Below, piece by piece: positions 9,176 through 17,075 of a stretch of DNA of 64,000 bases. The position numbers were made by a program, and so were the translations under genes. Source of the DNA: Prochloron sp965198675 (GTDB taxonomy: Bacteria; Cyanobacteriota; Cyanobacteriia; Cyanobacteriales; Prochloraceae); contig OZ240666.1 in the NCBI GenBank assembly GCA_965198675.1, positions 62,001 through 126,000 of the forward strand. The letters run 5' to 3'. The notes beneath the pieces are model-generated. The model was given only the letters and a program-made list of their open reading frames with translations. It made no database searches and was not told the origin of the DNA. The stretch's first letter is position 1. Every line of letters starts with the position of its first letter.

Positions 9176-9898
9176 ATGATATTGTCTTTCCGTAATATTA
9201 TACCCTTATTTATAGGTGCTGCCGCCACAATTACTTTCGTGGAGCGACCCTTGGCTATGGCTTTAGAAGCACCGGAAGTATATGCTCTCGCTAAACAGTT
9301 TATCGTCAGAATCGATGGTGCAGAAACTGGATCTGGAGTTATTATCAAGCGGGAAGGAAATGTTTATACTGTCTTGACTAATAAGCACGTGATGGATAGT
9401 CCGGATCCATATCAAGTTACTACAATCCATGGGAGGCAATATGGGGTTGTTCATAGCTCCATCAAACATATACCTGGGTTAGACTTGGCTACCTTTCAGT
9501 TTACGAGCACGGAAATCTATGCAATTGCTGAGATAGGTAGTAGAAAACCCCTTACCCATGGAACTACTATTTATTTAGTCGGTTATTCAGATCCCTATGA
9601 TAATATCCAGAAACGTCGTTATCAAACTAAAGAAGCTGAGATAGAGGATCTGGTATCTGGGAGAGAAGATGGTTATGAGCTTCTCTATGATAAATATGGT
9701 GCTCCAGGTACTTTTGGGGGTGCGCTGCTGGATACTAATGGACGTCTGGTGGGAATTAATGGGGAGTCTGTTTTTAACGTAGATGCAGATCAACGTTCAG
9801 GTGCGAGTATTCCTATTGCTCTCTATTTGGATAATAGCAGTGAGGAATTACCAGCAGGCGATACTTCCCCACCAACAGATTTAATTAATTTGGGGTAG
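9176..9898 (+). pseudogene. Trypsin-like serine protease, copy 2, catalytic Ser lost and TPR tail cut off
   Basis: ATG 9176 follows GAGAAGAAGG. The frame has 240 codons, with a hydrophobic N-terminus, His71 (LTNKHV) and Asp103 (GLDLA). The catalytic motif reads GTFGG, so the Ser180 position is Phe (TTT), where copy 1 has TCT. Codon 241 is TAG at 9896, where copy 1 has GAG in SLGERKAK, so the TPR tail is separated. The same frame continues open to 10582. Copies 1 and 2 are close paralogues and are damaged at different places. The product would be an inactive protease-fold protein. Confidence 0.85.
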
Positions 9899-10582
9899 AG
9901 GAAAGCTAAAAATGGAGACTATCAAGGGGCGATCGCCTATTATAATCAAGCTATCCAGTCGGATCCCCACAATCTTAAAGCTTATTACCTCCCGGGTGAA
10001 GCTTACTTTAAACTGGGAAATTGCCTCTTAGGGTTAGAAGATTTTAACCGAGTGATAGCACTCAATGACAAAAATGCCATAGGGTATTATTATAGGGGAT
10101 ATTGTCATTCTGAGTTAGGAAATAAAGACGAAGCAGTGCGGGATTATAGTGAAGCAATTGATATTGATCCTGATTTTGCCCCAGCTTATTATAATCGAGG
10201 AATAATTCTCTCTGCTGACAACTTGTATAAAGATGCTTTAACAGATTTTACCAAAGCAATTGTGCTGGTTCCCCAGGATAGTGATGTTTATATCCAGCGG
10301 GGAAATGTGCAATTTTCTCTTGAGAAGGAGAAATTAGCCAAAGGAAATGTGGAAATTGCTCTCATGGATTATCGCGGAGCAATTGAAGATTACACTATGG
10401 GAATAAGTTATAATCCTGGAAATGGTGAAGCTTATTACAATCGAGGTTTGGTTTACTTGGAACTAAAAGTTGAGGATAAAGCATTGGCAGATTTTCAGCA
10501 AGCAGCCGCAATTTTTCGTAGTCAAGGTAACGAAGAGGGTTACCAATGGAGTTTAGAGCAAATTGGAGCACTCCAACTGTAG
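9899..10582 (+). pseudogene. TPR tail of protease copy 2, in frame after TAG
   Basis: Directly after the TAG the same frame reads RKAKNGDYQGAIAYYNQAI and continues through about five TPR motifs (GYYYRGYCHSELGNKDEAVRD, AYYNRGIILS, AYYNRGLVYLEL) to the stop at 10582. An internal ATG at 10052 could begin a shorter TPR protein of 176 residues, but no good ribosome-binding site is evident. Without suppression the two halves cannot form one protein. The stop abuts a GTAGGGTGGGCATTGCCCACC repeat. Confidence 0.75.
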
Positions 10583-10640
10583 GGTGGGCATTGCCCACCA
10601 ACACCGCCCTGTAGCCCTGTAGGGTGGGCATTGCCCACCG
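10577..10640. repeat. Dispersed palindrome GTAGGGTGGGCATTGCCCACC, two copies
   Basis: Two copies of a short palindromic repeat lie here. Others are near 1487, 1686, 8693, 9031, 10802, 35517, 35741, 47650, 52914, 56498 and 57866. Many lie a few bases after a stop codon, so they could act as 3' hairpins. The 10583-10861 gap otherwise holds only A/T-rich sequence, one GCGATCGC and further repeat. Confidence 0.9.
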
Positions 10641-10861
10641 AAACTAACTGTGCTGGTGGAGGGTGTCTTTAGGTGGGGGTAGGGCGAATGGCTATATATA
10701 TGGCGATCGCCCAGTTTAAAATTGCCTCTTATTTTACTTAACTTGTTTAAGTTAGTTATGTAACTGGTATTAATATAATTTTTCCTATCCTTAGATTAAC
10801 ATGGGCTGGTGAACAATGCCCACCCTACTCTCCTTGTTAAGGGGGGCTGGGGGGGATCCAA

Positions 10862-11326
10862 CTACTGGATGAGATCCGCTTTGTGAACGTAAAGGTAACC
10901 ACCACCTTCAATTTCTATATGAACATTATTAATATTAGTAACATCAAGTGGCAAAGATTTTCTTTCCCCTCCAGAAATACCTAGGGAACCTTTCTTTTCC
11001 CCGTCTAAGTAAATATCAATGGTTTTTTGACCAGCACCATCTTTCATAGCAAACTCTAACTGCAAAATAGAGTATTTTCCATCAATCTCACAAGTAATTT
11101 TTCCCGTGTACCAATATCTATCAGTCCTTTCTATTTGTCGGTCTCGAATAAAACGATATCCACCATCGGTCTTTATATTTTCACCTATATCACCCTCACA
11201 TTCAGTGGTCGTGATAACCGTTGGTTCCCGGTTCTGTGCTTGTACCACAGTCGCACCAAAACTACCGAGAAGCAAACAAATCGCTCCCCAGCCCATTAAT
11301 TTGTAGTTGAGTTTAGTACAATTCAC
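10862..11326 (-). CDS. Small secreted protein of unknown function
   Basis: The GTG start at 11326 is set by a perfect AGGAGG six bases upstream. The 154-residue product has an N-terminal signal peptide (hydrophobic LMGWGAICLLLGSFGATVVQA) and then an all-beta-looking domain with two cysteines (TECEG and KITCEID). The second half (ILQLEFAMKDG, IDIYLDGEKKGS, LPLDVTNINNVHIEI) looks like a small carbohydrate-binding or jelly-roll domain of the NPCBM kind, but that is inference. It has intact coding features, unlike most neighbours. Confidence 0.75.
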   Translation of the reverse strand: MNCTKLNYKLMGWGAICLLLGSFGATVVQAQNREPTVITTTECEGDIGENIKTDGGYRFIRDRQIERTDRYWYTGKITCEIDGKYSILQLEFAMKDGAGQKTIDIYLDGEKKGSLGISGGERKSLPLDVTNINNVHIEIEGGGYLYVHKADLIQ

Positions 11327-11369
11327 GTTTTACCTCCTTGTAACTGTCTAAATCTCTCCTAAAAATACC

Positions 11370-11513
11370 TCAAGCAAAGCGAACATCAATAGTCAAATTT
11401 TCTTTAAACTTCTTTCCTCCATTAATATATAGCTTAATTCTGCCTAAATTTTCCGACAACCGCTCATAGCGACGTAACACATTGGCAGGGTAATCGCAGC
11501 TATTTTGAAGCCC
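11370..11513 (-). pseudogene. Short C-terminal ORF remnant
   Basis: Between the secreted protein and the HigB remnant the minus strand has one open stretch reading DYPANVLRRYERLSENLGRIKLYINGGKK-like sequence and ending at a TGA at 11370. No start or family is recognised. The rest of 11327-11590 shows no gene. Confidence 0.3.
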
Positions 11514-11591
11514 TTACTAGGTAAGGCACTTATAGCTAAGTATAAATACTTATATTGTTGGGGGATGGTGGTACCACAGGTATTCTAAAAT

Positions 11592-11765
11592 TTAAGTGCG
11601 ATTGCCCTGTCGTAGATCCTGTAGTGAGCTTGCAGCACCCAGTCGAGCAAGTTTGATCTGGGCTTTTCGATGTAGCTCCTGAGGTAAGAGTTTGAGCGCA
11701 ATTTTGGTGGCTTTGCCGTAGTTAACATCTTCGGTTGCCTTATTGTGAAAACTGCCTATTCCCAT
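11592..11765 (-). pseudogene. Truncated HigB-type toxin (RelE/ParE superfamily)
   Basis: ATG at 11765 begins a 57-codon ORF. FHNKATEDVNYGK, LPQELHRKAQIKLARL and LQDLRQGNR match the first two-thirds of HigB toxins of about 92 residues. The reading ends where the family continues with a LEALKGDRxGQYSIRIND-like catalytic part, so the catalytic C-terminus is missing. No HigA antitoxin follows. The product would be inactive. The 11766-11938 stretch holds no recognisable gene. Confidence 0.6.
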
Positions 11766-11938
11766 ATACTCAATATAGTACTGACTTATTATTCACTTGG
11801 CTTTCATTAGGAATGGCACTCAAAGCAATTATTCATCCAGAATAAGGAGGGTACTAAGCATAAGACTCTTCGCGATCGCCCTGAAAAAGGAAAATTCCTA
11901 ATCCAGAGCAGCGCAATTGAGCAATTACAAATTAAAGA

Positions 11939-13021
11939 TCAATCTCCAAAACAAATCCCCAAACCTCTAGCGGTTTTAACGAGAGTTTCCTCCGGATCCA
12001 CAGCGCGATAATCTTTAATAGCATCCAGAATGGGAACACTGACTACCTGGCGATTTTGCCAAGTTACCATATAGTCGTACTTCCCTTGGGCAATTAATTC
12101 CACTGCCCCTACCCCAAAAGCAGAAGCCAAAATCCGATCCAGAGGAGAAGAAATGCCCCCACGTTGGGTATGTCCCAAAACCGTAACCCTAGTTTCAGCT
12201 CCAGTCTGGGTGGCAATTTCATCCGCCAAATATTGACCAATACCCCCCAAGCGACACTCACCAAATTGCCCCGTTTGCTGAACCACCTCCCCAGAGTCAG
12301 TGCAAACAGCTTCAGAAACAACCACAATGGTGTAATCTTGCCCCAGAGTTTGGCGTTTCTTGATATAGCGGCCAATATTCTCCATTTTGTAAGGAATTTC
12401 CGGAATCAGGATGATATGAGCACCCCCAGCAATACCAGCATTAAGGGCGATGTGTCCTGCGTCCCGCCCCATCACTTCTACAATCATCACCCGGTTGTGG
12501 CTGGCAGCAGTAAAGTGGAGGCGATCGATGGCTTCCGTAGCAATATTCACCGCCGTATCAAAGCCAATAGAGCGCTCCGTAATCCCCACATCATTATCAA
12601 TAGTCTTGGGAATACCCACCAAATTAATACCCCCCTGTTGAGCAATCTTGCGCAGAATCGCCAAACTGCCATCACCCCCAACACCAATGAGAGCATCCAA
12701 ACCGAGACTGTGATAGCCTTCGATAATTTCTGCCGAGCGATCCACCACGCTGCCATCAGCCATAGGAAAGGCGAAGGGATCCCCTTTGTTAGTAGTTCCC
12801 AGGATAGTTCCCCCCATAGCCACCAATCGATCCACCTTTTCCATTTCTAGAGGCATTACTTGAGCCGGACGACTCATCAACCCCAGAGTCGCCTTACAAA
12901 TCCCCAGTACTTTCCAGCCATGGACCCCTACCCCACAGTGGGTGACAGCGCGAATAACCGCATTCAGTCCGGCACAATCCCCCCCAGAAGTGAGAATTCC
13001 AATCCGTTTTACTTCTCCCAT
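11939..13021 (-). CDS. pfkA: 6-phosphofructokinase
   Basis: The protein is 360 residues. It phosphorylates fructose 6-phosphate to fructose 1,6-bisphosphate in glycolysis. Key motifs are TSGGDCAGLNAVIR at 11-24, GGDGS at 115-119, the catalytic PKTIDND at 138-144, and MGRDAGHIAL near 185. Length and motifs fit the cyanobacterial PFK group. The nucleotide donor preference cannot be read safely from sequence alone. The ATG at 13021 follows an AGG. It is followed downstream by decayed genes and is transcribed alone. Confidence 0.95.
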   Translation of the reverse strand: MGEVKRIGILTSGGDCAGLNAVIRAVTHCGVGVHGWKVLGICKATLGLMSRPAQVMPLEMEKVDRLVAMGGTILGTTNKGDPFAFPMADGSVVDRSAEIIEGYHSLGLDALIGVGGDGSLAILRKIAQQGGINLVGIPKTIDNDVGITERSIGFDTAVNIATEAIDRLHFTAASHNRVMIVEVMGRDAGHIALNAGIAGGAHIILIPEIPYKMENIGRYIKKRQTLGQDYTIVVVSEAVCTDSGEVVQQTGQFGECRLGGIGQYLADEIATQTGAETRVTVLGHTQRGGISSPLDRILASAFGVGAVELIAQGKYDYMVTWQNRQVVSVPILDAIKDYRAVDPEETLVKTARGLGICFGD

Positions 13022-13104
13022 GTCCTACCTGCACGTCATTTCCCATCTATTGTTCCTGCTTTTTGGCACGACCTATCCAACTCTTTATAGTTGTTTTATA
13101 GCCC

Positions 13105-14238
13105 CTACCCCCTTCTTCCTGGTATCAGACTACTTTTAATGCGGGTGATAGCCTTTTCCGTCACGTCAGAGTAATGTAATTGCCCACAGAGAATTTTACT
13201 CATAATTTGGGCAGCAGCGGGTTTCTTAATCCCCACTTTATAGGCGATCTTGGGAAATTGGAAGAACAATCCCGCCAACTTTTGGGCTAGGGCCATATCT
13301 TTCCCCCATTCTGTGGCGATCGCCTGAGTATACCCCTCCAAGGCATCTTTTTCACCTGCCAATGCCGCCCCAATAGCTTGGGCTGCCTTAACACCAGTAA
13401 AAATAGCAGGACGAATACCTTCCCCAGTCAAAGGATCCGCAACTGCTGCCCCATCCCCTACCAAAACAGCTCTTTTACCGTGGAGGGTTCGATTTTCTGT
13501 CCACAAGTTAATAGAATGTTCTCGATATTCACTATTACTCAAATCTACTCCCAACTTAGAACCATAGTTATGAAGCTGTTTTTTTAATTCCTGTGGTTTT
13601 CCCTTTCCCCGGAAAAATGCTCCACTAATAGAATAGCCATCGCTTTTGGGAAAGTTCCAAATATAGCCATTTTTGAAGGAACCGAAATCAAATGAAGCTG
13701 TCTCTTGCGCTGCTTCTGTCATAGCTGCTTTAACTTCTAAAGTAGCCCCAAGGAAAGGTTTTGGCTGATTTAAACCCAACCAACTTGCCATAGGTCCCCC
13801 GTCAGCAGCAATCAGATAAGAACCAGTATAGGAGCCATCCTTGGTTTTTACCTGCCAAGTATCCCCAGTCAATTGGATCCCTGTTACTTCTGTCTTGTCC
13901 TTCAGTTCAGCTCCTTCTTCCTGGGCACGTTCTATGAGGAAGGAATCGAAAATCTCCCGCCGAACCATCCACACACCATCCTGTATGTCCTCCAGTTCGA
14001 TAGCCACCGGATCTCCTAGCTTCCAGGTGTATTTTACCTTAGGGATGGTATTATCAATTGCCGGGGTAAAATCAAACTCAAACCATTGACCTACCGCTGG
14101 CGAAACTCCACCGCTACAAACCTTGTGGCGGGGAAAAGAGGCAGCCTCCAAAACCATAACTGAATGCCCTTTTTTGGCAAGGTGATAAGCTGCTGTTGCT
14201 CCAGCAGGACCAGCACCAACAATAATGCAGTCACACAT
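13105..14238 (-). CDS. Geranylgeranyl reductase family FAD-dependent oxidoreductase
   Basis: A 377-residue flavoprotein with an N-terminal dinucleotide fold (GAGPAG at residues 8-13), the family segment FPRHKVCSGGVSP, and a second FAD motif LVGDGAAVADPLTGEGI. Members reduce prenyl chains of chlorophyll, quinone or lipid precursors. This one is distinct from ChlP by length, and its substrate is not determined. It is divergent from rimP. Its start at 14238 lies about 130 bases from the rimP leader element. Confidence 0.85.
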   Translation of the reverse strand: MCDCIIVGAGPAGATAAYHLAKKGHSVMVLEAASFPRHKVCSGGVSPAVGQWFEFDFTPAIDNTIPKVKYTWKLGDPVAIELEDIQDGVWMVRREIFDSFLIERAQEEGAELKDKTEVTGIQLTGDTWQVKTKDGSYTGSYLIAADGGPMASWLGLNQPKPFLGATLEVKAAMTEAAQETASFDFGSFKNGYIWNFPKSDGYSISGAFFRGKGKPQELKKQLHNYGSKLGVDLSNSEYREHSINLWTENRTLHGKRAVLVGDGAAVADPLTGEGIRPAIFTGVKAAQAIGAALAGEKDALEGYTQAIATEWGKDMALAQKLAGLFFQFPKIAYKVGIKKPAAAQIMSKILCGQLHYSDVTEKAITRIKSSLIPGRRG

Positions 14239-14325
14239 TTTATTTACAGGGGATTAGACCAACTCTACATATGCTATAGTGAATAATGACTGACTTTCGC
14301 GCTTATTGTGTAGATTAGTCTGTTG

Positions 14326-14350
14326 CAAGTGGGTCTGGCCCGCTTTTTTT
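14326..14350 (+). terminator. Hairpin plus T-run upstream of rimP (possible attenuator)
   Basis: GTGGG-TCTGG-CCCGC followed by TTTTTTT forms a short intrinsic-terminator shape. A TATAGT -10-like box lies at 14275-14280, so a transcript aimed at rimP-nusA-infB would meet this hairpin first. It could attenuate the operon. No gene ends here on the plus strand, so it is not an ordinary 3' terminator. Confidence 0.4.
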
Positions 14351-14365
14351 GTTGCTTAAAATCCT

Positions 14366-14711
14366 GTCAGCACCCCGCGAAGTCAGCGAGACCAGCCGTA
14401 GAGGGCTATGTTATCGGCAAGCGTTGAAGTTCCGCTCTGAGCCGCTAGAACCGGGCAGGTGTACGAGGGGTAAGACAGTGCTGTCAGGAGAGTGCCCACC
14501 CCCCCTGCCTGCCCGCGGCATTGATTAATGGCGCGGGCGCGGCGCTCTGCAGGGGTCTGGCTATACCTTAGCAGGGGTTTGGCCAACACCGAAGATGCCG
14601 CCAAAGGCGTCCCTTAGCAGGCCCTCCCGGGAGGGGGTAGGGGTGGGTTTGCCGAGTCGAACTACATTCGCGAGTTAAAACGTCGCGGTTTCCGAACTAA
14701 GTGAGGTTATC
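14366..14711 (+). mobile_element. HEARO/omega-RNA-like structured element, copy B, fused to the rimP start
   Basis: A 346-bp element beginning GTCAGCACCCCGC, with blocks ATGTTATCGGCAAGCGTTGAAG, CTAGAACC and GGGGTAAGACAGTGC, a nested G/C-rich repeat arm (14495-14648), and the end GTGAGGTTATC. The next base is the A of the rimP start codon in ATGAATC. The left flank ...GCTTAAAATCCT joined to ATGA would be the empty site. No ORF lies inside. The element therefore forms the immediate rimP 5' leader and carries the only GAGG suitably spaced from the ATG. Confidence 0.65.
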
Positions 14712-15230
14712 ATGAATCATTCTCTAATTCCCAAAATAATAGAATTTGCCAAACCGATTGCCCTTCAGCTCAACTTAGAAGTAGTCGGGGTAACATTCCA
14801 CACCAATAAAAGACCGCCAGTATTGAGAGTAGACGTCCGTTCACCATCCGCTGACACAAGTCTAGATGACTGCGAACGAATGAGTCAGGCGCTGTCGGGC
14901 CAACTAGATGGTAGCACCATCCTCGACGGTGCCTATGTATTAGAAATTTCCAGTCCAGGTATCTCACCACAGCTCAAGACAGATCGAGAATTTATTACCT
15001 TTAAGGGGTTTGAGGTGATAGTAAAAACACTTACCCTCTATAAGTCGAGCCAAGCCGAGGATCCCCCCTTACCCCCCTTGTCATCCCCCCTGGGATTAAG
15101 GGGGGGGTTTTGGCGAGGTAAACTTCTTTCGCGAGACGAGGAGGCAGTTTACCTCAACCAAAAAGGAAAAACTATTTCAATACCTCGACAATTAGTTGCT
15201 TCGGTGCAATTAGATGATGGCAGTTTGTAG
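14712..15230 (+). CDS. rimP: Ribosome maturation factor RimP
   Basis: A 172-residue protein needed for 30S subunit maturation. It shows the family's N-terminal alpha/beta domain (PKIIEFAKPIALQL, RVDVRSPSADTSLDDCERMSQAL, YVLEISSPGISPQL) and the C-terminal SH3-like domain (RDEEAVYLNQKGKTISIPRQ). Between them, residues about 115-132 (EDPPLPPLSSPLGLRGG) are encoded by a dispersed palindromic repeat and are absent from the normal family, lengthening the linker. It is the first gene of rimP-nusA-ylxR-infB. The start is fixed by homology, and translation must begin at the edge of the upstream RNA element. Confidence 0.93.
   Translation: MNHSLIPKIIEFAKPIALQLNLEVVGVTFHTNKRPPVLRVDVRSPSADTSLDDCERMSQALSGQLDGSTILDGAYVLEISSPGISPQLKTDREFITFKGFEVIVKTLTLYKSSQAEDPPLPPLSSPLGLRGGFWRGKLLSRDEEAVYLNQKGKTISIPRQLVASVQLDDGSL
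15055..15109. repeat. In-frame dispersed C/G-run repeat inside rimP
   Basis: The sequence runs GGATCCCCCCTTACCCCCC ... GGGATTAAGGGGGGG. The same motif family occurs outside genes at 10838-10858, 53288-53316 and 55362-55415. Here it keeps the reading frame and has no stop, adding about 17 codons at the rimP domain boundary. Confidence 0.8.
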
Positions 15231-15301
15231 GGGCAGGGTACCCAGGGATGATAAACAAACGCTTACACTTTAATAAGTAAATTTAGCAAGGAATTTTATG
15301 G

Positions 15302-16447
15302 ATGTCATTAGTCAGTTTGCCTAAGCTTAAAGATATGATTGAAGAAATTAGTCAAAGGCACAATCTACCCAAGTCTGCCGTTCAAGAGGCATTGCGGGAA
15401 GCCTTGCTCAAAGGTTACGAGCGTTTTCGGCGTTCGCAAAATTTGGGTCAGTCTTTGAGCAAAGAATACTTCGACAACTTTGAGCTTCAACTAGATATCG
15501 AGGAAGAAGGATTTCGGATTCTATCCACTAAAACCATTGTGGATGAAGTTACCAACGAGGATCATCACATTGCCCTCGAAGAAGTGCAACGCGAAGCAGA
15601 ATTTGCTCAGATCGGGGACTCTGTAGTTTTGGATGTCACCCCAAAACAAAAAGATTTTGGCCGCATGGCAGCGATTCAAACCAAGCAAGTACTACTGCAA
15701 AAACTGCGATCCATGCAGCGGAAACTGATCCAAGAAGAATTTCAAGACCTGGAAAGCGAAGTCTTGCAAGCCAGGGTACTGCGCTTTGAAAGGCAATCCA
15801 TAATTATGGCCGTTAGCAGTGGTTTCTCACAGCCAGAAGTAGAAGCAGAACTGCCCAAGCGAGAACAGTTGCCTAACGACAATTATCGCGCTAACGCTAC
15901 GTTTAAGGTTTATCTCAAAAAAGTGCGGGAAGGTCCTTACCGGGGTCCCCAACTAATTGTTTCCAGATCTGCTGCTGGTTTAGTGGTTTATCTGTTTGAA
16001 AATGAAGTGCCGGAAATTGAAGAAGAAATTGTCCGGATCGTTGCCATAGCAAGGGAAGCAAATCCTCCCTCTCGTCATGTGGGTCCAAGAACAAAAATTT
16101 CTGTAGATACCTATGAGCGAGATGTGGATCCAGTGGGAGCATGTATTGGAGCGAGAGGTTCCCGTATCCAAGCGGTGGTGAACGAACTGCGGGGAGAAAA
16201 AATAGACGTGATCCGCTGGTCCCCCGATCCGGCTACCTATATCGCTAATGCCCTCAGCCCCGCCCGAGTAGATCAAGTACTTCTCGTCAATCCCGAAGAG
16301 CGACAGTCCCTCGTCTTAGTTGCAGAAGATCAACTGAGTCTAGCAATTGGTAAAGAAGGACAAAATGTCCGCCTTGCAGCCAGGCTGACGGGTTGGAAAA
16401 TAGATATTAAGGATATCGTTAAGTACTCAATCGCAGGATCAGGGTAA
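15302..16447 (+). CDS. nusA: Transcription termination/antitermination protein NusA
   Basis: The protein is 381 residues, the short cyanobacterial form. It has an N-terminal RNA polymerase-binding domain (LPKLKDMIEEISQRHNLPKSAVQEALREAL), an S1 domain around residues 130-200, and two KH domains with GARGSRIQAV near 280 and AIGKEGQNVRLAARLTGW at the end. It lacks the C-terminal acidic repeats of E. coli NusA, as expected. ATG 15302 follows AAGGAA. It is 71 bases after rimP and in the same operon, before ylxR and infB. Confidence 0.95.
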   Translation: MSLVSLPKLKDMIEEISQRHNLPKSAVQEALREALLKGYERFRRSQNLGQSLSKEYFDNFELQLDIEEEGFRILSTKTIVDEVTNEDHHIALEEVQREAEFAQIGDSVVLDVTPKQKDFGRMAAIQTKQVLLQKLRSMQRKLIQEEFQDLESEVLQARVLRFERQSIIMAVSSGFSQPEVEAELPKREQLPNDNYRANATFKVYLKKVREGPYRGPQLIVSRSAAGLVVYLFENEVPEIEEEIVRIVAIAREANPPSRHVGPRTKISVDTYERDVDPVGACIGARGSRIQAVVNELRGEKIDVIRWSPDPATYIANALSPARVDQVLLVNPEERQSLVLVAEDQLSLAIGKEGQNVRLAARLTGWKIDIKDIVKYSIAGSG

Positions 16448-16615
16448 ACGCGATGGCAACCGAGATGGTGATTCTTATTGTACTCCGTACAAATTACGAA
16501 GAGCTGTAAGCATCACAGTCCTAAAAAGACCGACCAGATAGAGAGAGGAGAAGGATTTAGGATTTGACGAAATCCTCACAGACTCACAACAAATACGCGA
16601 ACCGCAAAACTTCCA

Positions 16616-16981
16616 ATGTTGACCAATTACCGCCGTTGCATTAGTTGCCGAAAAGTAGGATCCAAAGAGTCATTCTGGCGGATTGTCAGAGTCTATCCAT
16701 CCCGGGAGGTACAATTAGAAAGGGGAATGGGACGTTCTGCTTACATATGTCGGTCGGCTGAATGTCTGCGGGGGGCAAAGCAGAAAAATAAACTGGGGCG
16801 ATCGCTCAAAGCATCTGTTCCCGAACATATCTATCAGAGTTTATCGCTGGCTCCCGAGCTAACAATTCTACCGAAGCGTGACATCAACATGGCACAGGCA
16901 CAAACCCCCATCACTCTCGACCGCGAGGTTCCGGACTCGACTAAGTTGAGTCCGGGAAAATCATCCAGATTGGCGAGCTGA
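16616..16981 (+). CDS. ylxR: YlxR family (DUF448) RNA-binding protein
   Basis: The first about 85 residues match YlxR: NYRRCISCRKVGSKESFWRIVR, GRSAYICRSAECL and KLGRSLKASVPEHIY. YlxR proteins bind RNA and lie between nusA and infB in many bacteria, as here. After about residue 90 the reading (DINMAQAQTPITLDREVPDSTK) does not look like the family and may be a spurious extension. The 168 bases upstream show no gene. Confidence 0.85.
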   Translation: MLTNYRRCISCRKVGSKESFWRIVRVYPSREVQLERGMGRSAYICRSAECLRGAKQKNKLGRSLKASVPEHIYQSLSLAPELTILPKRDINMAQAQTPITLDREVPDSTKLSPGKSSRLAS

Positions 16982-17075
16982 CTGTAATTCCGGACCGGGT
17001 TTTTACGAAAATGAACAATTATTTAGGGAAGCATTTATTCAGGGAATGACAAAAACGTATAAAGGGGCATAATGG

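Noticed and set aside
12164..12850. 228-codon plus-strand ORF opposite pfkA
   Set aside because: It lies wholly antisense to a clear pfkA frame and has no protein character of its own.
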